Positions 25,625 through 33,841 of a stretch of DNA of 64,000 nucleotides are shown piece by piece. How positions within the stretch are numbered: position 1 is the first letter of the stretch; every line of letters begins with the position of its first letter. Under the pieces are notes generated by a model that was given only the letters and a program-made list of their open reading frames with translations, made no database searches and was not told the DNA's origin. Origin of the DNA: Bacteroides ilei (GTDB taxonomy: Bacteria; Bacteroidota; Bacteroidia; Bacteroidales; Bacteroidaceae); contig NZ_LT635801.1 of the NCBI RefSeq assembly GCF_900128495.1, forward strand, positions 1,685,997 through 1,749,996. The letters run 5' to 3'. A program made the position numbers and the translations under genes.

Positions 25625-26143
25625 AAGTATCATCACAGGAATACAAAGGAAAAAGGGGCTTATCTTCTTTCTATGATTGAGAATGTGAAGGACAATTATG
25701 GAATGGAATATCCTGAATTAAATGAATTGTTTAATCAGGTTAAGTTGTCAATGCACGACTTGGAATCGCATTTTCAGAAAGAAGAGAGTGTGTTATTCCC
25801 ATATTTGTATGAATTGTTCGATGCTTCACATAATGAAGAATATATAGAGACTATGCATTGTGGAACAATTTCAAATCCTATCAGAGTAATGACAATGGAG
25901 CATGAAAATGAAAGGATGCGCTATATGCATTTGAGAAAGATTACAAACGGTTTTAGAGTACCGGATGAAAATCTTTGTATAAATTATGAACAGATGATGG
26001 TTGAACTGGAAACGTTTGTAGAGGATTTATTTGAGCATATATTCATTGAAAATAATATTCTATTTCCTCAATTTGAGAAATTGGAGAGAGAATGGGTAAG
26101 ATGATTAATTATGACGTAAATCCTATTTTTACAGAATGAAATT

Positions 26144-26647
26144 ATGAATACAACACATTTGCAGCTAATTTCCTCTATGATAGAATACTATCGGGGTGAT
26201 GCTAAACGAATACAACATTTTATCAAAGTATATAATTTTGCTTCATTGCTTGGAAGACAAGAACAATTGGACGAAGAAACTCTTTTTATTCTTGAAACAG
26301 CAGCAATTGTTCATGATATTGGCATACGTATATGTGAACAGAAGTATGGAGTTTGTGATGGAAAACACCAGGAACTTGAAGGTCCGGCAGAAGCGGAGAA
26401 ACTCTTGATAAAAACAGGTAATTATACATGTGAACAGATAGAACGGGTTTGTTGGTTAGTCGGTCATCATCACACATATACAAATATCAGTGGAATAGAT
26501 TATCAGTTGCTTGTTGAAGCAGACTTTCTTGTTAATATATTCGAGGATGGATTCTCTGCTGAAATGATTGAGAATGTAAGAAATAAGATATTTAGAACAC
26601 AATCAGGAATACAATGTTTAGAAGATATGTATTTGAAAGCTAACTGA
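26144..26647 (+). CDS. HD-domain phosphohydrolase-like protein
   Basis: 167 residues. The metal-binding HD motif is present: an N-terminal His region (IQHFIKVYNFA), the central VHDIG pair and a downstream GHHHTY segment with Asp in VEADFLVN. HD proteins hydrolyse phosphate esters, commonly nucleotides, but the substrate cannot be named. It starts 40 bases after the ric end and precedes a MATE-type gene, all on the same strand. A repair or stress role together with ric is suggested only by this position. Confidence 0.8.
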   Translation: MNTTHLQLISSMIEYYRGDAKRIQHFIKVYNFASLLGRQEQLDEETLFILETAAIVHDIGIRICEQKYGVCDGKHQELEGPAEAEKLLIKTGNYTCEQIERVCWLVGHHHTYTNISGIDYQLLVEADFLVNIFEDGFSAEMIENVRNKIFRTQSGIQCLEDMYLKAN

Positions 26648-26763
26648 TTTTATGATATAGCTTGAGAATACTGTTTTTATATTGTAGTAAGATCTAAATG
26701 AAGGAATCCCCTGTTTGGGGGATTTTTTATTTAGTAGTCATTTTTAAGTATATAAATTCTGGT

Positions 26764-27176
26764 ATGTTGAAAATAGCAAGTAATAGAGATATGACATCTG
26801 GATCTCCATTGACTGTTTTGATTAATTTTACAGTCCCTCTTTTGTTGGGCAATCTTCTCCAGCAGACATACTCTATAGTTGATGCAGTAATAGTTGGTAA
26901 ATTTTTAGGTATAAACTCTCTTGCGGCTGTTGGTGCAGGTACTTCTGTGATAACCCTTATATTGGGATTTTGTACAGGCTGTTGTTGTGGTTTTGGAATC
27001 CCTATGGCTCAGAAATTTGGTGCACATGATTATTTGACATTGCGTAGATATATTTTATTAGTCTGAAGATTTCAGCAGTAATGTCTATAATGATTGCCAT
27101 AATAACAAGCCTGTTGTGCTCGGATATATTGGGTTGGATGAAAACTCCTGAAAAGATAATGAATAAAGCTTATATA
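26764..27176 (+). pseudogene. MATE-family efflux pump, frameshifted and truncated
   Basis: From the ATG at 26764 the protein reads RDMTSGSPLTVLINFTVPLL and AVIVGKFLGINSLAAVGAG, the first two helices of a MATE (NorM-like) drug/sodium antiporter. The frame stops at 27064-27066. A neighbouring frame continues the family sequence (SLKISAVMSIMIAIITSLLC and GWMKTPEKI), so a one-base indel lies near 27055-27060. Everything after about 27176 (more than two thirds of a normal 450-residue pump) is missing, replaced by IS21. The missing part is not found on the other side of IS21. Confidence 0.85.
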
Positions 27177-27353
27177 TGGAAAATCCACAGCGGTGTGACC
27201 CCGTGCGCCAAACAGGATTGACCCTTCCGGCCATTTTGCCATTGCCCACTTATGCCAAAATAAGAATAACCCCTGTCAAGCTTATGGTTTGACAGGGGAT
27301 TTTTCTGTATTTTCGTTTACCGTCTTGGCCGACGGTTTAAAACAGTTAATACA

Positions 27354-28949
27354 ATGGCAAAATTAAAAAATGTCCTCCGTTGTTATGTAATGGGGATGGG
27401 AATAAAAGGCATAAGCAGCGCTTTCGGCCTTTCCCGCAACACGGTGCGCAAGTATGTCCGCGCCTATCAGGAGAGCGGCCTTCCCATTGAGAAAGTGTTG
27501 GAAATGTCCGATGAACACCTTTACGGTATGTTTGTCGGTGGCAAGTCGCGTGTCAGGGAACCTTCCGAACGCCGTATCGAGCTGGAGGCTCTCCTTCCGG
27601 AATACGCCTCCCGCCTGAAACGGAAAGGGGTCACGGTACGCAAACTCTTTGAGGAATACAGGCGCGGGCATCCGGATGGTTACCGCCATGCGAATTTCGG
27701 TATCCTGCTGCGGCGGTATATGCTTCAGACCAAGGCCGTAGGCCATGTGGAACATTACGCCGGCGACCAGATGTACATTGACTTTGCCGGTGACAGGCTT
27801 GAGGTTACGGACGAGCTGACGGGAGAAATCAGGCAAATGGAAGTGTTTGTCGCCATCCTGCCGTGCAGCCACTATACCTATTGCGAGGCCGTCCGCTCCC
27901 AGCGTAAGGAAGACCTTATCACCGCCTGTGAGAATGCGTTGCATTTTTTCGGAGGCTCTCCCATGGCCATAGTGCCTGACAACCTGAAGTCCGCCGTCCT
28001 CCGCAGTGACCGCAACGAACCGGTCATTAATGAAGACTTCGAAGCTTTTGCCGAACATTACGGCTGTGCCGTATACCTGGCACGTGTACGTCACCCCAAG
28101 GACAAGGCTCTCGTGGAGAATGCAGTTAAACTGATATACCGTTCTGTCTATGCCGACATTGAAGGATTGACGTTCCATGATCTGAATTCGTTGAACCTTG
28201 CCATACGTGCCTCATTGGAGAAGTTCAACGCCGGGCGCATGGCATCGCGCGAGCATTCCCGCCGTGAGCTCTTCGAACAGTCGGAAGCCGACTACCTGCG
28301 TCCGCTTCCTGCCATGCGCTACCAGATGAAGGAACGCAGGACGGCGACGGTAATGCGTAACAGTTATGTCACGCTCTTCAAACACCACTACAGCGTGCCG
28401 AAAGAATATATCGGCAAACGTGTGGATATCGTTTATGACGCCGATACGCTGGAAGTCTTCCACGGGCTCAGACACGTGACAACCCATCACCGTGACGACA
28501 CGCCTTACGGCTATACGCAGAAGGCTTCGCACAATCTGCCCGGCCGGCATGGAAGCTACGAGAAAGACCTGGGCGAGATCTTTCAGCGGGCTGCCTCCAT
28601 CGACAACATCGTGCTTGTGTACCTGAAGGAAGTCACTGCCCACAAAAGGTATCTTCCGATAGCATTCCGCAGTTGCCGCGGCATCCTCTCCCTTGAGGAG
28701 AAGTACGGGCTGGAACGGCTTGTGGCGGCATGCGCATGTGCCTCGCAGGCCCGTCTTTACGGATATCAGGAAGTGCTCGACATTCTGGAAAAGGGCGGCG
28801 ATGCGGACTTCCTGCCTTCCGCCGACGGTTGCGGCACGGAGGGCGGATTACCGGCATTGCCGCGGCACAAGAATATCCGCGGACGTGAATACTTCTCAAA
28901 GACAATTACACCCAATAACTTAAAGACAGACAACAATGAAAACAAATGA
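27354..28949 (+). CDS. istA: IS21 transposase IstA
   Basis: 531 residues. An N-terminal helix-turn-helix (GIKGISSAFGLSRNTVRKYV, about 17-36) is followed by an integrase-type DDE catalytic core with DFAGD, the PDNLKSAV segment and the KDKALVENAV glutamate, and a beta-rich C-terminal DNA-binding part. It is full length for the family. The stop overlaps the istB start by 14 bases, the normal coupling in IS21. Confidence 0.95.
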   Translation: MAKLKNVLRCYVMGMGIKGISSAFGLSRNTVRKYVRAYQESGLPIEKVLEMSDEHLYGMFVGGKSRVREPSERRIELEALLPEYASRLKRKGVTVRKLFEEYRRGHPDGYRHANFGILLRRYMLQTKAVGHVEHYAGDQMYIDFAGDRLEVTDELTGEIRQMEVFVAILPCSHYTYCEAVRSQRKEDLITACENALHFFGGSPMAIVPDNLKSAVLRSDRNEPVINEDFEAFAEHYGCAVYLARVRHPKDKALVENAVKLIYRSVYADIEGLTFHDLNSLNLAIRASLEKFNAGRMASREHSRRELFEQSEADYLRPLPAMRYQMKERRTATVMRNSYVTLFKHHYSVPKEYIGKRVDIVYDADTLEVFHGLRHVTTHHRDDTPYGYTQKASHNLPGRHGSYEKDLGEIFQRAASIDNIVLVYLKEVTAHKRYLPIAFRSCRGILSLEEKYGLERLVAACACASQARLYGYQEVLDILEKGGDADFLPSADGCGTEGGLPALPRHKNIRGREYFSKTITPNNLKTDNNENK

Positions 28950-29718
28950 AAAGACGGCCCCCATCATTGCGGAAAAAGACCGCAACGCCGTATCCCTCGA
29001 ACTCATGAACCGGATGAAGCTTTACGGCATGGCCGCAGCCTTCACCGAAAGTCTTTCGTCAACTTTTGCCGAAGCCGCCACGCCTGACAGCTTCCTCAAC
29101 TGGCTGCTTTCCCGTGAATGGGACTACCGTTCGGAAGCCGCCATCCAAAGGCTCATACGGCTGGCCTCCTTCCGTTACAAAGCTTATCCGGAAGAGATTG
29201 ACTATACTATCGGCCGGGGGCTTGACCGCAACCAGATGGAGCGGCTGGCTTCCCTGGAGTTCGTCCGACAGGCGCAGAACCTGTTCATCACAGGATCCTC
29301 GGGAACCGGGAAAAGCTTCCTGGCTACCGCATTGGGATACCAGGCATGCAAATCCGGAATACGGACTTTCTATGCGAGCGCCTCGAAACTCCTGGGATTC
29401 CTGAAAGTGGCAAAGGCAAAAGGCACAATCGAAACGGAACTCAGAAAAATAGAGCGATGTCCGCTACTCATTCTGGACGACCTGTTCCTCGTACCGCTTG
29501 ACGCCAAGGAGCGTCCAATCCTGCTGGACATCATAGAGGACAGGCATGGAAGGAAATCCATCATTATCACTTCACAGGTTCCCGTCTCCAGCTGGTATGA
29601 CGCCATCGGAGACCCTACAGTAGCCGATGCAATACTTGACCGTATAGTACACTCGGCACACCAGATTGAACTGAGTGGTGAAAGTGTACGGAAAATCAAG
29701 GCTGGGAAAAACAAATAA
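28936..29718 (+). CDS. istB: IS21 ATP-binding helper protein IstB
   Basis: 260 residues of the AAA+ DnaC-like group, with Walker A GSSGTGKSF (near 115-123) and Walker B LLILDDL (near 178-184). IstB assembles on target DNA and stimulates IstA. It is complete, so the IS21 copy appears functional at the protein level. Confidence 0.95.
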   Translation: MKTNEKTAPIIAEKDRNAVSLELMNRMKLYGMAAAFTESLSSTFAEAATPDSFLNWLLSREWDYRSEAAIQRLIRLASFRYKAYPEEIDYTIGRGLDRNQMERLASLEFVRQAQNLFITGSSGTGKSFLATALGYQACKSGIRTFYASASKLLGFLKVAKAKGTIETELRKIERCPLLILDDLFLVPLDAKERPILLDIIEDRHGRKSIIITSQVPVSSWYDAIGDPTVADAILDRIVHSAHQIELSGESVRKIKAGKNK

Positions 29719-29968
29719 TCTCAACTAACCAAAATAAAAATAACCCCCGTCGGCCAGGACTAATACAGGGTATTTAGCATTTTTTTCAGAAGGGTCAATC
29801 CTGTTTGGCACACGGGGTCACACCGCTGTGGATTTTCCAGCATTGCCATACTCTTCTTTTTTTGATGGTGTAAAAATACATGTTTTGAAAAGAGTTTGTT
29901 TTATGCAAAACACAGAGAATCAGTGAAATATAATCCAATCAGGTGGACTTGTTTTTACGTGGAAATTA

Positions 29969-29987
29969 AGTCCACCTATTTCACCTC
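29969..29987. repeat. 19-bp direct repeat, right copy
   Basis: AGTCCACCTATTTCACCTC, identical to 8175-8193, lying 104 bases inside the right att boundary. Its first half also forms a 10-bp inverted repeat with 29941-29950. Confidence 0.7.
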
Positions 29988-30034
29988 CAGTAAGATGCGG
30001 TATTCTGCTTCAATTTGCGGTATGGATAAAAAGA

Positions 30035-30069
30035 AAAACCGCTGATAATGATTGATTATCAGCGGTTTT
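30035..30069 (-). terminator. Terminator of tRNA-Lys
   Basis: Perfect 15-base arms AAAACCGCTGATAAT (30035-30049) and complement (30055-30069) with a five-base loop. It lies 23 bases beyond the tRNA 3' end. It differs from the hairpin at 8059-8100, as expected if the island supplied a new downstream region. Confidence 0.8.
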
Positions 30070-30092
30070 CATTGTTTTGCTTTTTGTTTGAG

Positions 30093-30165
30093 TGATCCGC
30101 TTGGGGCTCGAACCCAAGACCCCAACATTAAAAGTGTTGTGCTCTACCTGCTGAGCTAGCGAATC
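30093..30165 (-). tRNA. tRNA-Lys (anticodon TTT)
   Basis: On the minus strand the acceptor stem GATTCGC pairs with GCGGATC (one G-T pair). The D arm has TAGCTCAG, the anticodon stem CAACA/TGTTG encloses loop CTTTTAA, and the T arm contains GGTTCGAG. The discriminator is A and CCA is not encoded. Its last 15 bases, up to the T arm, are duplicated at 8101-8115. Confidence 0.95.
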
Positions 30166-30351
30166 AATCCTTAGTGCATCATTTCCTGATTGCGAGTGCA
30201 AAGGTAGATGTTTTTGTTATAACTGGCAAACTTTTTGGCGAAAATTTTAGAAATATTTTCTTCTTTATTTTATAAAATTCTGATTACAAGTGGTTTATTG
30301 GTCTGAATAATAATTGATAAAATTATATGGAAATAGATGAATTTGAAAATA

Positions 30352-30954
30352 TTATAGCTTTTTTTGTTTTTCTTCCTGTAATGTTTTCAGGTAACAGCTT
30401 CTGCAGAGTGGTTCATATTCTGTTTTTTCACCTAGCAAGACCCGTTTTTCGCTTGGTACCGTACGATGGGAGATATATGCCAGTTCACCGCATTTGACAC
30501 AGATGGCATGTACTTTGGTTACTTCGTCGGCGATGGCACATAATGCGGGAATAGGACCGAACGGTATTCCTTTAAAATCCATATCCAATCCAGCTATGAT
30601 TACCCTGACTCCCCGGTTGGCCAGTTCATTGCATACATTAATTACTCCATCATCGAAAAATTGAGCCTCATCAATACCTACTACGTCTATTTCGGAGCTG
30701 AACAGCAGGATGCTGGCCGATGAGTCGACCGGTGTGGACTTGATCGAATTATTGTCGTGTGATACTACTTCTTCTTCCGAATAGCGAACATCGATGGCAG
30801 GTTTGAATATCTCCACACGTTGTCTTGCAAACTTGGCACGTTTCAGGCGTCGGATCAGTTCTTCTGTCTTGCCTGAGAACATAGAGCCGCAGATGACTTC
30901 GATCCGGCCTCTGCAACGGGTCTCTTGATTATGATCTTCTGAAAAAACAACCAT
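30352..30954 (-). CDS. tdk: Thymidine kinase
   Basis: Phosphorylates thymidine in the pyrimidine salvage pathway. 201 residues from the ATG at 30954, chosen because the -7 promoter box lies just upstream and the extra N-terminus has no homology character. The P-loop GSMFSGKT is at 23-30, the catalytic Glu is in GIDEAQFF, and zinc-binding cysteine pairs are CVKC and CRSC. All are typical of type-II (TK1-like) enzymes. Divergent from rsmI. Confidence 0.95.
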   Translation of the reverse strand: MVVFSEDHNQETRCRGRIEVICGSMFSGKTEELIRRLKRAKFARQRVEIFKPAIDVRYSEEEVVSHDNNSIKSTPVDSSASILLFSSEIDVVGIDEAQFFDDGVINVCNELANRGVRVIIAGLDMDFKGIPFGPIPALCAIADEVTKVHAICVKCGELAYISHRTVPSEKRVLLGEKTEYEPLCRSCYLKTLQEEKQKKL

Positions 30955-30984
30955 AGCTATTGTGTTATATTTTGAATAATCGGT

Positions 30985-30992
30985 TGCAAATG
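30985..30992 (-). promoter_or_regulatory. tdk -7 promoter element
   Basis: TACATTTG on the minus strand, 31 bases before the tdk ATG. No good -33 partner is visible. Confidence 0.5.
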
Positions 30993-31111
30993 TACCGATT
31001 TGTAGGTATATAATGGATGAATCCAATCCGAATTTTCATGAAAACATGACAGGAAATATACAACATCTGTTAAATGTTGGTGGAATTTAACTTATCGAAT
31101 CAAAATCTTTC

Positions 31112-31119
31112 TACCTTTG
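31112..31119 (+). promoter_or_regulatory. rsmI -7 promoter element
   Basis: TACCTTTG, 24 bases before the rsmI ATG; the -33 region is not clear. Its position makes the upstream in-frame start at 31117 unlikely. Confidence 0.5.
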
Positions 31120-31143
31120 CTCATAGTATCATTAAAAGTCTCT

Positions 31144-31818
31144 ATGGGAAAATTATATGTGGTTCCTACTCCAGTAGGTAATCTGGAGGATATGACCTTT
31201 CGTGCCATTCGGATTCTGAAAGAAGCCGATTTGATTTTGGCGGAAGATACACGTACGTCGGGGATTCTTTTGAAGCATTTTGAAATAAAAAATGCAATGC
31301 AGTCGCATCATAAGTTCAATGAACATAAGACTGTCGAAGGAATTATAGACCGGTTGAAAGCAGGAGAAACAATTGCTTTGATCTCGGATGCCGGAACTCC
31401 AGGCATATCTGATCCCGGTTTCCTGGTAGTTCGTGAGTGTGTCAGAAATGGGATTGAGGTTCAGTGTCTGCCGGGTGCTACGGCTTTTGTTCCGGCTTTG
31501 GTTGCTTCCGGATTGCCTAATGACCGTTTTTGTTTCGAAGGTTTTTTGCCTCAGAAAAAAGGACGTATGACCCGTTTGAATGTTTTGGCTGAGGAGGAAC
31601 GTACCATGATTTTCTATGAGTCTCCCTATCGTCTGGTCAAAACGTTGACACAATTCATTGAAGTATTTGGAGCCGAACGTCAGGTTTCTGTCTGTCGTGA
31701 GATATCCAAAATCCATGAAGAAAGTGTCAGAGGTACATTACAGGAAGTGGTTGCTCATTTTAATGCGATTGAACCACGTGGAGAGATTGTTATTATTTTA
31801 GCTGGGAAAGAAAACTAA
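31144..31818 (+). CDS. rsmI: 16S rRNA (cytidine-1402-2'-O)-methyltransferase RsmI
   Basis: Methylates the ribose of C1402 in the 30S decoding centre using SAM. The 225 residues start MGKLYVVPTPVGNLEDMTFR, the usual RsmI N-terminus, and contain the tetrapyrrole-methylase signatures EDTRTSGILL, LISDAGTPGISDPG and LPGATAFVPALVASG. The C-terminal extension found in some RsmI is absent, as is common in Bacteroidetes. The upstream in-frame start at 31117 overlaps the promoter box and is rejected. Confidence 0.95.
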   Translation: MGKLYVVPTPVGNLEDMTFRAIRILKEADLILAEDTRTSGILLKHFEIKNAMQSHHKFNEHKTVEGIIDRLKAGETIALISDAGTPGISDPGFLVVRECVRNGIEVQCLPGATAFVPALVASGLPNDRFCFEGFLPQKKGRMTRLNVLAEEERTMIFYESPYRLVKTLTQFIEVFGAERQVSVCREISKIHEESVRGTLQEVVAHFNAIEPRGEIVIILAGKEN

Positions 31819-31845
31819 ATTATAAATTCTAAACTGAAAAGGACT

Positions 31846-32700
31846 ATGAAGAAAGTTGTATTGTTTGCATTATGTGTCCCTGCATTTCTAGCTTCTTGTA
31901 ACCAAGGGGCTAAAAGTAATGACAGTCTGCAGGCGCAGAATGATTCATTGATGCTTGAATTGTCAAACCGTGATGCGGAGCTGGATGAGATTATGGGCTC
32001 TTTCAATGAGATTCAGGAAGGGTTTCGGGAAATCAATGAGGCTGAAAACCGTGTGGACCTGAGTGAGGGGACTATCGAAAGCCAGTCTAGTGCAGATAAG
32101 ATTAAAGAAGACATCCGTTTTATCAGTCAGAAACTGCAGTCCAACCGTGAAGAAATTGCCCGTCTGGAAAAACAGTTGAAAAACAGTAATTACCAGTCGG
32201 CACAATTGAGAAAGGCTATTAAGAACCTGACAGCCGAACTTGAAGCAAAACAGAAGCAGATCGAGACATTGCAGGCAGAACTGGCATCGAAGAATATCCG
32301 TATAGCTGAGTTGGATGAGGCTGTTGCCGACTTGAACAAGAACGTTGATGAGCTGACTGCAGAAAATGAAGCCAAGACTCAGACTGTGGCTGTTCAGGAC
32401 AAGGCTTTGAACACAGCATGGTATGTGTTCGGTACAAAGTCGGAATTGAAAGACCAAAAGATATTGAAGAGCGGTGAAGTCTTGAAGAACAATGAATTCA
32501 ATAAAGATTATTTCACTGAGATAGATATCCGTAAGGATAAGGAAATCAAACTCTATTCCAAGCGTGCAGAGTTGTTGACCACTCATCCTACCGGTTCTTA
32601 TGAGCTGGTTAAGGATGACAAGGGGCAGCTGACGTTGAAGATTACAAATCCGAACCAATTCTGGAGTGTATCACGTTATCTGGTTATACAGGTACGATAA
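31846..32700 (+). CDS. Coiled-coil lipoprotein of unknown function
   Basis: 284 residues. A lipoprotein signal (lipobox LASC, modified Cys 18) is followed by a long heptad-rich coiled coil (about 26-185, rich in Leu, Glu, Gln and Lys) and a C-terminal globular part beginning WYVFGTKSELKDQKIL. The protein should be anchored in a membrane and extend into the periplasm. I know related Bacteroidetes proteins only as hypothetical. It follows rsmI by 27 bases and is ended by a strong terminator, so the two may share a transcript. Confidence 0.75.
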   Translation: MKKVVLFALCVPAFLASCNQGAKSNDSLQAQNDSLMLELSNRDAELDEIMGSFNEIQEGFREINEAENRVDLSEGTIESQSSADKIKEDIRFISQKLQSNREEIARLEKQLKNSNYQSAQLRKAIKNLTAELEAKQKQIETLQAELASKNIRIAELDEAVADLNKNVDELTAENEAKTQTVAVQDKALNTAWYVFGTKSELKDQKILKSGEVLKNNEFNKDYFTEIDIRKDKEIKLYSKRAELLTTHPTGSYELVKDDKGQLTLKITNPNQFWSVSRYLVIQVR

Positions 32701-32731
32701 ACAAGTTGGGTTTCCGGATAGTAGGAAATAG

Positions 32732-32769
32732 AACGGGGAAAATGGGATTTCTGTTTTCCCCGTTTTTTT
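32732..32769 (+). terminator. Rho-independent terminator after the coiled-coil lipoprotein
   Basis: AACGGGGAAAA (32732-32742) pairs with TTTTCCCCGTT (32754-32764), followed by a T run. Confidence 0.9.
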
Positions 32770-32876
32770 ATCCGGTTGATAAAAACTGTTGAAACTGCAA
32801 TAAATAGTGTTGCATTAGTTGTTTATGGCTTATTTTTTGTATATTTTCATACGGTAAACTGAAAAACGGAGGATTT

Positions 32877-33374
32877 ATGAAAATAATTTGATGGATATGC
32901 CTGCTTTTGGTCTTTGTGTTGGGATATCAGGATTTACTGGCTCAGAAAAAGACAAAGGAGGAAAAGAAGCAGGAGATGAAAGAATTGGTAGAACGTTCGG
33001 TCAAAGCACATACCTTTAAAATAGATGCGTCGATAGCATATCCGATGCGAGGACGCAGTATCCCGCTGACCGGCAGTTATTCGCTTGAATTGAAAAATGA
33101 CTCGGCCGATGTCTATCTTCCCTATTATGGCCGTGCTTATAATATACCTTATGGTGGTGGAAAGGGACTGGTATTCAAGGCTCCGGTAAAGGATTTCACT
33201 ACAGATTTAGGTAAAGGGAAATATACCGTTACTTTTTCGACATCCAATGATGAGGACACTTTTGATTTTGTAGTCAAGATATATGATGGCGGTAGTGCCA
33301 ATATTTCGGTTACAATGAGAAACCGGACTGCAATCAGTTATTCGGGTTCGTTGGATGCAACCGGCTTGCAATGA
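32877..33374 (+). pseudogene. DUF4251 protein with in-frame TGA in the signal peptide
   Basis: A good ribosome site (GGAGG) lies before the ATG at 32877, which begins MKII, then a TGA at 32889-32891, then WICLLLVFVLGYQDLLAQ in the same frame. Without the stop this is a perfect signal peptide. The mature part (about 140 residues) is the DUF4251 domain, a beta-rich secreted or periplasmic fold of unknown function with LTGSYSLELKND and DVYLPYYGRAYN. A start at the TTG at 32907 would spoil the signal peptide. It could be a nonsense mutation, a sequencing error or, less likely, readthrough. Confidence 0.7.
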
Positions 33375-33412
33375 AAATACTCTATCTTTGTATTGTATTA
33401 ATTTTAGAACGG

Positions 33413-33841
33413 ATGGAAAATAATCAATGTTATATAGATCGGTTGGAGAAAAAAGGTGTTAAGCCTACCGCTGTGCGTATCCTTGTATTGAAAGCCATGG
33501 TGGAAGAGAATAGAGCTATGTCATTACTCGAGTTGGAAATGAAGTTGGAGACTGTTGACAAGTCGACCATTTTCCGTACTTTGAGCGTTTTTCTTGCCCA
33601 TCATGTAGTCCATGATATTGAAGATGGAAGCGGCTCTGTAAAATATGAAGTGTGTTGTGGTGAGGATTCATGCAGTATAGACGACATGCATATTCATTTT
33701 TATTGTGAAGTCTGTCATCGTACCTATTGTTTCCATTCATTGCATATCCCGGTTGTGAAGTTACCGGAAGGTTTCGATATGCATGGAATCAATTATATGA
33801 TTAAAGGAGTCTGCCGGATGTGTTCCGGTAAAAAGGTGTAA
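33413..33841 (+). CDS. Fur-family metal-dependent transcription regulator
   Basis: 142 residues from the ATG at 33413 (an ATG at 33371 overlaps the previous gene). A winged helix (about 15-70, with VKPTAVRILVLKAM and STIFRTLSVF) is followed by the metal-binding dimer domain with H93 and H95, and structural zinc pairs C98/C101 and C134/C137. Members respond to iron, zinc or peroxide. Which one cannot be told here, although the short HIHFYCEVC segment resembles the Zur/Fur type. The target is unknown; the nearby TonB receptor gene is a candidate. Confidence 0.85.
   Translation: MENNQCYIDRLEKKGVKPTAVRILVLKAMVEENRAMSLLELEMKLETVDKSTIFRTLSVFLAHHVVHDIEDGSGSVKYEVCCGEDSCSIDDMHIHFYCEVCHRTYCFHSLHIPVVKLPEGFDMHGINYMIKGVCRMCSGKKV

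Larger units (their letters stand above)
23795..26104 (+). pseudogene. RIC/YtfE-type iron-sulfur repair protein, split by IS1380
   Basis: Di-iron proteins of this family (RIC, YtfE, ScdA) repair iron centres damaged by nitric oxide. The 5' part (23795 to about 24025) encodes the DUF542 domain (VLENSASASVFFRYGIDYCNG) and the start of the hemerythrin domain (WPLDLLLDYI). IS1380 (24026-25619) interrupts it. The 3' part resumes in frame with KYHHRNTKEKGAY and continues through the FQKEESVLFPYL and EHENERMRYM iron-ligand segments to 26104. Deleting the IS and one TTATA copy gives a seamless frame reading LLDYIIKYHHRN. The downstream half alone could start at 25673 but would lack the HH pair. Confidence 0.9.
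27177..29839 (+). mobile_element. IS21-family insertion sequence
   Basis: Terminal inverted repeats of about 51 bases (27177-27227 and 29789-29839) beginning TGGAAAATCCACAGCGG, with only one mismatch seen. It encodes istA and istB and is visibly richer in G+C than the sequence around it. No direct repeat is found at the outer borders (TTATATA on the left, GCATTGC on the right), unlike a simple insertion, so the flanking DNA was probably deleted or rearranged. Confidence 0.93.
29840..30092. other. Right end of the island
   Basis: 253 bases without a gene. It contains an inverted pair AGGTGGACTT (29941-29950) and AAGTCCACCT (29968-29977), the right copy of the 19-bp repeat (29969-29987), then a hairpin (30035-30069) and the tRNA 3' end. 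This is where an integrase gene would usually start in a tRNA-borne island; none is left. Confidence 0.6.
8101..30106. mobile_element. Genomic island in tRNA-Lys carrying nrf/nitrosative-stress genes
   Basis: Bounded by direct copies of the tRNA-Lys 3' end (8101-8115 and 30092-30106), each followed inward by the same 19-bp repeat (8175-8193 and 29969-29987). Backbone-like genes at the left end are three excisionase-type helix-turn-helix genes and a PRTRC-type ThiF gene. Cargo runs from nrfH to a MATE remnant. Four insertion sequences (IS66, IS982, IS1380, IS21) lie inside and none was found outside. No integrase, relaxase or conjugation gene is present, so the element looks immobilised. An interior breakpoint near 10319 suggests it is composite. 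Confidence 0.7.

Noticed and set aside
27363..28178. 271-codon minus-strand frame
   Set aside because: Antisense to istA in G+C-rich sequence, where long shadow frames are common.
30010..30201. 63-codon minus-strand frame
   Set aside because: Runs straight through the tRNA-Lys gene and its terminator.
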